The translations under genes were made by a program, and so were the position numbers. DNA of 64,000 bases from Streptacidiphilus sp. 4-A2 (lineage in GTDB: Bacteria; Actinomycetota; Actinomycetes; Streptomycetales; Streptomycetaceae): NCBI GenBank assembly GCA_014284505.1, contig JAAFYY010000001.1, positions 930,001-994,000 on the forward strand, read 5' to 3'. The notes below the pieces were generated by a model. The model was not told the DNA's origin and did not search any database. It saw nothing but the letters and a program-made list of their open reading frames with translations. Below, piece after piece: positions 57,948 through 64,000 of this stretch. Each line of letters opens with the position of its first letter. Position 1 is the stretch's first letter.

Positions 57948-58771
57948 TCAGCCCAGCGGTCCGGGGCCGCCCGGCCGGCGGGCCGGCGGAACTGCCGCGA
58001 AGTGGTCGCTGAGCAGGCCGATCACCTCCGTCGCACGGCTGCTGAGAAAGAAGTGGCCGCCCTCGAACACCTTGAGTTCGAAGGCGGAGCTGGTGTGGGC
58101 CTTCCAGGCCCGGGCCTCGTCCACCGGCGTCTTCGGGTCCTGGTCACCGGTGAGCGCGGTGACCGGGCATTCCAGCACCGCGCCCGGGTCGCGCGGTAGG
58201 TCTCCACCGCGCGGTAGTCGCTGCGCAGCGCGGGCAGCACCATCCGCAGCAGTTCCTCGTCGGCCAGCACGCCCTCGGCGGTACCGCTCAACTCCCGGAT
58301 CTCGGCCAGGATCCCGTCGTCGTCGCGCAGGTGCACAGCCTCCGTCCGGTGCACCGCCGGGCCCCGCCCGGAGACAAAGAGGTGGTCGATGCCCTGGCCC
58401 GCGGCCTGGAAGCGCAGGGCCACCTCGAACGCCACCAGCGCGCCCATGCTGTGGCCGAAGAAGGTCAACGGCCGGTCGGCCCAGGGGATCAGCGCCTGGT
58501 AGGCCTGTTCGGCCAGCTCGCGCAGGTCGTCCGGCTCTGCTCCGGCGGCGGTCCTCCGGCCGGATACTGCACGGCCAGCACCTCGACCTGAACGCTGGAG
58601 TTGGGCCGAGACAGGATGGTAGAAACTGGCCGAGCCGCCGGCGTGCGGAAAGCAGACCAGCCTGCCCGGGGTGTTCCGGGCGGGATGGTAGCGGCGGCAC
58701 CAGAGTTCACTGGCGGCCGCGGCACCGGCGGCGGCCGGGGGGACGGATGCGGTCACAGCGTCGGATGTCAT
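57948..58771 (-). CDS. Type II thioesterase, frameshifted
   Basis: ATG 58771 leads to RYHPARNTPGRLVCFPHAGGSASFYHPVSAQL, the canonical TEII oxyanion-hole start. After breaks near 58595 and 58545 it gives LAVQYPAG and DDLRELAEQAYQALIPWADRPLTFFGHSMGALVAFEVALRFQAAG with the GHSMG nucleophile. After a break near 58195 it gives CPVTALTGDQDPKTPVDEARAW (Asp) and FELKVFEGGHFFLSSRATEV (His). Length is ~270 residues. It edits stalled or wrong acyl groups from carrier proteins, so a PKS or NRPS must be nearby, presumably to the right of the window. Confidence 0.9.
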
Positions 58772-59172
58772 GCGGCCCAGTCTTCCCTTCAGGATCCACC
58801 GTCACCGCGGGCGAAGGTGGTTCGAGGTCGTCTAGTCCCCCAGCTCCGGCCGGAGCACAGGCCCGCGCGGAAAGACGGGATGGCGACCAACCAGAAGAAA
58901 CCGGGCATGGTGTCTCACAGGGTGCCATGAGCCGTGGAAAGTCAGCAAGTACACAAAGAGGTATTCGGACGCCCGTACACCACATCTGGCTCAATTCACG
59001 CGAAATCCACGTGACCTGACCTCCGGTTCTGTGGCGCGAGCCGGGTCGGCTGGGATTAACTTGAGATCGCTTCAGGCTAACCGCTCCGGTCGGCCGCCGC
59101 CGACCGGCCGGTTTGGGCCCGGGAGCCGAGCCCGCCGGAGGCCGTCCCTGCCTGCCGAGACGGGAGAACCGT
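58772..59172. other. Divergent intergenic region, no gene seen
   Basis: The stretch between the thioesterase and metallophosphoesterase starts contains no convincing frame. AT-richer islands around 58960-59070 (TCAATTCACGCG, GGGATTAACTTGAGATCG) probably hold the two divergent promoters, but no consensus pair with proper spacing was found. Confidence 0.5.
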
Positions 59173-60087
59173 ATGACGACCGCAGCTCCGGGAACACCAC
59201 CCCATCGGCCATCCACGGGAAGGCTGTATGCCGTCAGCGACCTTCATGTGGCGTACCAGGAGAACCGCGACACCGTGGAGCAACTGTTCCCCGAGGACGA
59301 GGGCGACTGGCTGCTGGTCGCCGGCGACATCGCGGAGCGCGCCGAGGACGTGGAGTGGGCACTGCGGCTGCTGGCCGGGCGGTTCGCCAAGGTGGTCTGG
59401 GTTCCAGGCAACCACGAGCTGTGGACCCACCCCAGCGACAGCCTGCAACTGCGCGGCGAACGGCGCTACCGGCACCTGGTGGAGATATGCCGCAGCCTCG
59501 GCGTACTCACCCCCGAGGACCCGTTCCCGGTGTGGACCGGCCCCGGCGGTCCGGTGACCATCGCACCGCTGTTCCTGCTGTACGACTACAGCTTCCTGCC
59601 GACCGGGGCCACCGACGCCGCCAGCGGGCTGGCCCTGGCCGAGGCCGCCGGGGTGGTCTGCACCGACGAGTTCCTGCTGCACCCCGACCCCTACCCGACC
59701 CGGGCCGACTGGTGCCGGGCCCGGGTCGAGTACAGCCGGGCCCGGCTGGAGGCCTGCGACCCGGGCCTGCCGACGGTGCTGGTCAACCACTTCCCGGTGG
59801 TCCGCGAGCCCACCTCGGTGCTCTACCACCCGGAGTTCGCCATGTGGTGCGGCACCACGGCCACCGCCGACTGGCCGGTGCGCTACCGGGCCGCCGCCGT
59901 GGTCTACGGGCACCTGCACATCCCGCGGATCACCCGCTACAACGGCATCCGGCACCTGGAGGTGTCCCTGGGCTACCCCCGCGAGTGGCACCGCCGCGGC
60001 AAGCCCGAGCCGCTGCTGCGGCAGGTCTTCCCCGAGTCGGAGCTGGGCCGGGAGGCAGACCGGCAGCAGGGCGCGAAGCTGGGCTGA
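59173..60087 (+). CDS. Calcineurin-type metallophosphoesterase
   Basis: ATG 59173 follows GGGAGAA. The intact 304-residue enzyme has the full di-metal motif set: YAVSDLHVAYQEN (DxH), LLVAGDIAERAED (GD), VWVPGNHELWTH (GNHE), LVNHFPVV and VVYGHLHIPR (GHxH). Substrates may be phosphomonoesters or nucleotides. In streptomycetes this type often sits beside a Sfp-type phosphopantetheinyl transferase or in biosynthetic clusters; no transferase is seen here. Its place between TEII and SARP genes suggests membership in the right-hand locus. Confidence 0.9.
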   Translation: MTTAAPGTPPHRPSTGRLYAVSDLHVAYQENRDTVEQLFPEDEGDWLLVAGDIAERAEDVEWALRLLAGRFAKVVWVPGNHELWTHPSDSLQLRGERRYRHLVEICRSLGVLTPEDPFPVWTGPGGPVTIAPLFLLYDYSFLPTGATDAASGLALAEAAGVVCTDEFLLHPDPYPTRADWCRARVEYSRARLEACDPGLPTVLVNHFPVVREPTSVLYHPEFAMWCGTTATADWPVRYRAAAVVYGHLHIPRITRYNGIRHLEVSLGYPREWHRRGKPEPLLRQVFPESELGREADRQQGAKLG

Positions 60088-60392
60088 AGCCGACCGGGGG
60101 GCGCGTTCCGCAGGCTGACACGACGTCAGAGACAGGCCGTCAGAGCCATCCTGGCCTGCGGAAACCGTCCACCGCACAGGCAAACGTGTCACACACCTCA
60201 CGGGAATGCTCTAGGGATATACCTAGACATCACCAGGTCTCGTTGACCTCGGCAGACCCTCGCCAGATGCTGGAGGGACCGCTGAGCGCCGAGAGCCGCC
60301 GGGCGGAGCCCGCTGCGGCCCACGCCGGCCCGGCCCGGCGCGCGGCGCCGTTGCCGCGCACCGCGCGCGGGAACAGGCGACTAAGGAGACCT
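60088..60392 (+). promoter_or_regulatory. SARP gene upstream region with short repeats
   Basis: No gene is present. CGTCAGAG occurs at 60124-60131 and 60138-60145 (period 14). CTAGG and CCTAG flank GATATA (60211-60226), a small inverted repeat in an AT-rich island that may include the promoter. The SARP ribosome site AAGGAG is at 60383-60388. Confidence 0.4.
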
Positions 60393-62303
60393 TTGAAATT
60401 CTTGCTGCTCGGCCCGCTCTCCCTCCGGCTGGACTCCCGCGAGGTGCAGGTGTCGGCCCCCAGACAGCGCGTGGTTCTGGCGACCCTCCTGCTCAACGCC
60501 AACCACGTGGTCTCGGTCGACCGGATCGCCAGGTACGTCTGGGACGGCGCGCCGCCGCCCAGCGCGGCCGCGACAGTGCGCACCTATGTGATGCGCCTGC
60601 GCCAGGCCCTGGGCGAGCAGGCAGCGGCACGGATAGTCACCCGCGCCCCGGCTACCTCATCGGCCTCGACGAGGAGGAGAGCGACCTGGGCGAGTTCACC
60701 GCGCGCCGCCGCCGGGCCGCCTGCCTGGCCGAGACCGGGGACCTGGAGGGCTCCTCCGCCGAACTGGGCCGGGCGCTGGCGCTGTGGCGGGACGACCCGC
60801 TGGCCGACCTGCCCTCGCAGTCGCTGCGCGACGTCGAGGGCCGCTACCTGCACGAGCTCCGGCTCCAGACGCTGGAGACCCGCTTCGACGCCGAGCTCGC
60901 GCTCCAGCGCCACGCCGAACTCGTCCCGCAGCTGTGGCGCACGGTGCGCGAGCACCCGCTGCGCGAGGCCCTGGTCGGCCGGCTGATGCTGGCCCTGTTC
61001 CGCTCCGGACGGCAGTCCGAGGCGCTCGACCTCTACCAGCGCACCCGCAACGCGCTGGTGGAGCAGCTGGGCGCGGAGCCGGGCGCGGCACTGCGCGAGG
61101 TGCACCGGCGGATCCTGTCGGCCGAGGACCGCGCCGACCGTCCGCGGGCCCGGGCGGCGCCCACAGCCTCCCCCGCCCGTGCCCCGACCGGTGAGCCAGG
61201 GCCGTCCTGGGACGGGCCGGGCCGGCCCCGGCCCGCGCAGCTGCCGTCGGTGGTACCGGTACTGGCCGGCCGGGCCGGACAGTTGCTGGCACTGCACCGG
61301 ATCCTCACCGCCGCCGAGCCGCCGACCGGCTCGGTGGCCACCGCGGTGGTCACCGGCCGGGGCGGCATCGGCAAGAGCGCGCTGGCGCTGCGGGCCGCCC
61401 ACGCGCTGCGCGGCCGCTTCGGCCACGGCCAGCTCTACGCCGACCTCGGCGGCGGTCGGCGGCCGCTGGACCCCGGTACGGTGCTGCTGCGGTTCCTGAC
61501 CGACCTGGGGTGCCCAGGGCCGCTGTCCCGGCCGACCCGGACGAACGCGAGGCGCTCTACCGCTCGCTCACCTCCGGCAGCCGGGTGCTGGTGCTGCTGG
61601 ACGACGCGCACAGCACCGCACAGATACGCCCGCTGGTGCCCGGCAGCGGCGGCAGCCGGCTGCTGGTGACCAGCCGCAGCCGGCTGGCCGAGCTGGACGG
61701 CGCGCAGACGGTGGCACTGCCGCCGCTGGACGAGGCCGGTGCGCTGGAACTGCTCGGCAGCATCGTCGGCACACCCAGGGTCGCCGCCGAACCGCAGGCG
61801 GCCCGGCGGGTGGTGGGCGTGTGCGCGGGCCTGCCGCTGGCCGTCCGGATCGCCGGCGCCGGCGCGCAGGAACGCCCGCACCGGAGCCTGGCTGACCTGG
61901 CCCAGCGGCTCACCGACGCCCCCGGCTGCTGGACGAGCTGCGCAGCGGCGATCTCAGCCTGCGCCCCGGCCTGGACGCCGCCCACGCCGGGCTGCGGCGG
62001 CATCTGCCGCACAGCATCGACCCGGCGGTGGTGTTCGCGCTGCTCGGCGCGACCAGGGCGGTGTACACCTCGCGCGGACGGGTGGCGGCGCTGCTGGGCT
62101 GCTCCGAGGAGCGCGCCGAGGAGGCACTGGACACGCTGGTCGAGGCACATCTGCTGGACCCGCCCCGGGCCGGGCGGTACCGGCTGGACGCGCTGTCGCA
62201 GGCGTACGCCAGGGAGCAGGCGCAGCACACCGCCCTCCAGGAGCCTTACGGCCAAGGTGAGTTGTTCGGCGCGAACGGCTCACCGGTCACCCGCGCCGGG
62301 TGA
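60393..62303 (+). CDS. SARP-family pathway activator with NB-ARC-type ATPase domain, frameshifted
   Basis: TTG 60393 follows AAGGAG and gives [51 protein letters not shown], the SARP winged-helix. After a break near 60650 the bacterial transcriptional activation domain runs ([46 protein letters not shown]). Then comes a P-loop ATPase: [23 protein letters not shown] and, after a break near 61510, [20 protein letters not shown] and [12 protein letters not shown]. After a break near 61920 a winged helix ends the protein. Length is ~635 residues. SARP activators bind direct repeats at promoters of biosynthetic genes; this one probably switches on the right-hand locus. Confidence 0.9.
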
Positions 62304-62336
62304 CCGGCGGGCCGGCCCTGCTCCCTGCGCCCGCGT

Positions 62337-62365
62337 CCGGTCCACCTGTCTCCGGTCCACCTGTC
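62337..62365. repeat. 14-base direct repeat before the O-methyltransferase
   Basis: CCGGTCCACCTGTC occurs at 62337-62350 and 62352-62365, just upstream of the GAGGGGA ribosome site of the methyltransferase gene. It could be a duplication or an activator site; the period of 15 is not the usual SARP spacing. Confidence 0.6.
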
Positions 62366-62385
62366 ACCAGAGGGGATGCTTCGCC

Positions 62386-63048
62386 ATGGCCAATCAGACG
62401 GCGGCCACCGCCGAATTACTCGACTACGTCCGGCAGACATCACTGCGCGACGACGGGATCCTGCGGGAACTCCGCGAGACAACCGCGCGGCTGCCGGGCG
62501 GCGAGGCCATGCAGGTGCTGGCCGAGGAGGGGCAGCTGCTGGCCCTGCTGGTCAGGCTGACCGGCGCCAGGTCGGTGCTGGAGATCGGCACCTTCACCGG
62601 CTACGCCACCCTGTGCATGGCCCGGGCGCTGCCGTCCGGGGGCGAGCTGGTCAGCTGCGACCTGGACGAGCGCTGGCCGCTGATCGGCGCGGACTACTGG
62701 CGGCGGGCCGGGGTGGAGGACCGGATCGACCTGCGGATCGCGGCCGCCGCCGAGACCTTGAAGGAACTGCTGGCCCAGCGCGGTCCCTGCTCCTTCGACC
62801 TGGTCTTCATCGACGCCGACAAGGCCAACTATGTGCGCTACTACGAGTCCTCGCTGGAACTGCTCCGGCCGGGCGGGCTGATCGTGGTCGACAACACCCT
62901 GTTCTTCGGCCGGGTGGTCCAGCCCGAGGCCCAGGATCCGGACACGGTCGGGGTCCGCGACCTGAACCGGCTGCTGCACCGGGATCCACGGGTGGAGCTG
63001 TCGCTGCTGGTCATGGCGGACGGCATCACCCTGGCCCGGAAGGTGTGA
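62386..63048 (+). CDS. Class I O-methyltransferase, FkbG/CCoAOMT-like
   Basis: This intact 220-residue enzyme starts [34 protein letters not shown] motif I is [20 protein letters not shown]; the metal/active-site region is [41 protein letters not shown]. This is the PF01596 fold shared by caffeoyl-CoA O-methyltransferases and FkbG-type enzymes that methylate hydroxymalonyl-ACP. Codon 11 is TTA (62416-62418), a rare codon read by the bldA tRNA. It faces an FkbH-like gene, supporting the FkbG reading. Confidence 0.88.
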   Translation: MANQTAATAELLDYVRQTSLRDDGILRELRETTARLPGGEAMQVLAEEGQLLALLVRLTGARSVLEIGTFTGYATLCMARALPSGGELVSCDLDERWPLIGADYWRRAGVEDRIDLRIAAAAETLKELLAQRGPCSFDLVFIDADKANYVRYYESSLELLRPGGLIVVDNTLFFGRVVQPEAQDPDTVGVRDLNRLLHRDPRVELSLLVMADGITLARKV

Positions 63049-63059
63049 CCGCTCCACCG

Positions 63060-63098
63060 GGCCCGGCGGCGGGCGGATGACTTGCCGCCGGGCCTTTT
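63060..63098. terminator. T-tailed hairpin between convergent O-methyltransferase and FkbH-like genes
   Basis: GGCCCGGCGGC and its exact complement form an 11-bp stem with a 13-base loop, followed by TTTT (63095-63098). It lies 11 bases after the methyltransferase stop. Confidence 0.8.
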
Positions 63099-63173
63099 CC
63101 GGTCGGCAGTTGCCATTCCCCGCCGACGGAATGCCAAGCTGATGCTACGTCAACTCACGCCTCGGCTCACCCC

Positions 63174-64000
63174 TTACCGACCTCGCGCACCCAGCTCGGG
63201 TGCGTCCAGTCGGATGGTCGTGGATGCGCTGCCGGCCAGGGGCACCAGGTGCAGGCGTTGGAGTCCGGCCGGGTCTCCGGGCCCGGGCGGGGCGGCGCAG
63301 TCGCACGGCTGCTCCTCGAAGCCGGCGAACCGGTAGGCGATCTCCATCATCCGGTTGCGTTCGGTGGCCGGAAGTCGCCGACAGGTGCAGTCCGCCCCGG
63401 GCGGCCTCGTCCGCAAGCCAGTTGAGCAGCGCCGCGCCGACACCGTAGGAGACCACCCGGCAGGAGGTGGCGAGCAGCCGCAGCCGCCAGTTGCCCGGCC
63501 GCCGCTCCAGCAGCATCACTCCGACCGCGCCGTGCGGTCCGAACCGGTCGGTCAGGGTGACCACCAGCACCTCGTGGTCGGGATCGGCCAGCAGGGCGCG
63601 CAGCCGCCGGTCGGAGTAGTGCACGCCGGTGGCGTTCATCTGGCTGGTACGCAGGGTGAGTTCCTCCACCCGGGAGAGCTCCTCCCCGTTGGCCGGGGCG
63701 ATCCGCATCACCATCTCCAGCGAGCGCAGGAACTCCTCGTCCGGCCCTCTGGCCTCGGCACGCTCGGCCTCCCGCCGGAAGCCCGCCTGGTACATGCTCC
63801 GGCGGCGCCGGGAGTCCACGGTGGTGGTGACCGGGGTGAACTCCGGCAGATCCGGCAGCGAGAGCACTTGCTCGGCCGGGTAGACCCGGACCTCCGGCAG
63901 GTGGAAGGACACCTCGGCGCGCTCGGCGGGCTGGTCGTCGACAAAGGCGATGGTACCCAGCGCGAAGTTCAGCCGGTCCGCGATCCGGCGCAGCGACTGC
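63174..64000 (-). CDS. FkbH-like HAD-IIIC protein, C-terminal part (5' end outside window)
   Basis: The frame enters from the right edge as SLRRIADRLNFALGTIAFVDDQPAERAEVSFHLPEVRVYP, the third HAD motif and following strand of FkbH/HAD-IIIC proteins. A charged helix region leads to ELTLRTSQMNATGVHYSDRRLRALL and a GNAT-like segment (VLVVTLTDRFGPHGAVGVMLL, ATSCRVVSYGVGAALLNWL), the normal FkbH C-terminus. A break near 63380 precedes TERNRMMEIAYRFAGF and the end RLDAPELGARGR. FkbH proteins load a glyceryl unit from 1,3-bisphosphoglycerate onto a carrier protein, on the way to methoxymalonyl-ACP or other C3 units. The metal-binding N-terminus is outside the window. Confidence 0.85.

Overview
The window is high-GC actinomycete DNA of the Streptomycetaceae type (Streptomyces, Kitasatospora or Streptacidiphilus). 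Supporting signs are G/C-biased third codon positions, GTG and TTG starts, a SARP regulator, a ligD/ku operon, DUF427, DUF5133 and SCO6745-type proteins, and rare TTA codons. Roughly forty genes are visible. About thirty-five of them, including metK, add and the ABC transporters, read correctly only if one or more single-base frameshifts are allowed. This looks like indel errors in the sequence rather than mass pseudogenisation, so such genes are given as one corrected span each, with approximate break positions.

Left part (1-4300): the 3' end of an ATP-dependent DNA ligase, a hypothetical protein, a DUF427 protein, and a DHA2-type MFS exporter divergent from its HxlR-type regulator. From 12984 down to 4355 seven genes run leftward with short gaps or overlaps: fatty-acid-desaturase-like protein, glutamate (methylaspartate) mutase S and E subunits, a FAD/NAD(P)-binding oxidoreductase, an O-methyltransferase, S-adenosylmethionine synthetase and a PfkB (adenosine-kinase-like) kinase. 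This is a specialised-metabolism operon that should make a branched (3-methylaspartate-like) building block, oxidise or desaturate it, and methylate it with local SAM supply. No NRPS or PKS is present. The desaturase gene has a TTA codon at codon 16, suggesting bldA control. XRE and ArsR-type regulators and a second DHA2 exporter follow (13565-17194).

Middle part (17200-46000): mostly stand-alone genes. They include a quinone oxidoreductase; an MMPL exporter/TetR pair; an HD-domain protein; a secreted protein; a helical-repeat protein; an FAD monooxygenase divergent from a GntR-TetR hybrid regulator; MarR-like and SCO6745 proteins; a PHP phosphoesterase; and the NHEJ set (coiled-coil protein, ku, LigD polymerase, LigD-type ligase). 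Next come DUF998, VOC, CYTH-CHAD, MscS and DUF5133 proteins, an F420-linked pair (PPOX protein and F420:NADP reductase-like protein), an aminoglycoside-phosphotransferase-like protein, adenosine deaminase, a tautomerase/TetR pair, a CHAP amidase, a lipoprotein and a DinB protein.

Right part (46100-64000): one gene fuses a secreted-type alpha/beta hydrolase, a membrane helix and an ABC ATPase, and is followed by its permease. A Met-rich leader peptide with a terminator/antiterminator precedes a DUF62 (SAM hydroxide adenosyltransferase-like) gene. An amino-acid ABC transporter follows. A second biosynthetic locus runs to the end of the window: ATP-grasp ligase, PaaK-like adenylating enzyme, discrete acyltransferase, LuxR regulator, type II thioesterase, metallophosphoesterase, SARP regulator, FkbG-like O-methyltransferase (TTA at codon 11) and an FkbH-like HAD-IIIC protein cut by the window edge. 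Its core synthase is presumably beyond the right edge.

No tRNA, rRNA, insertion sequence, prophage or CRISPR array was recognised.
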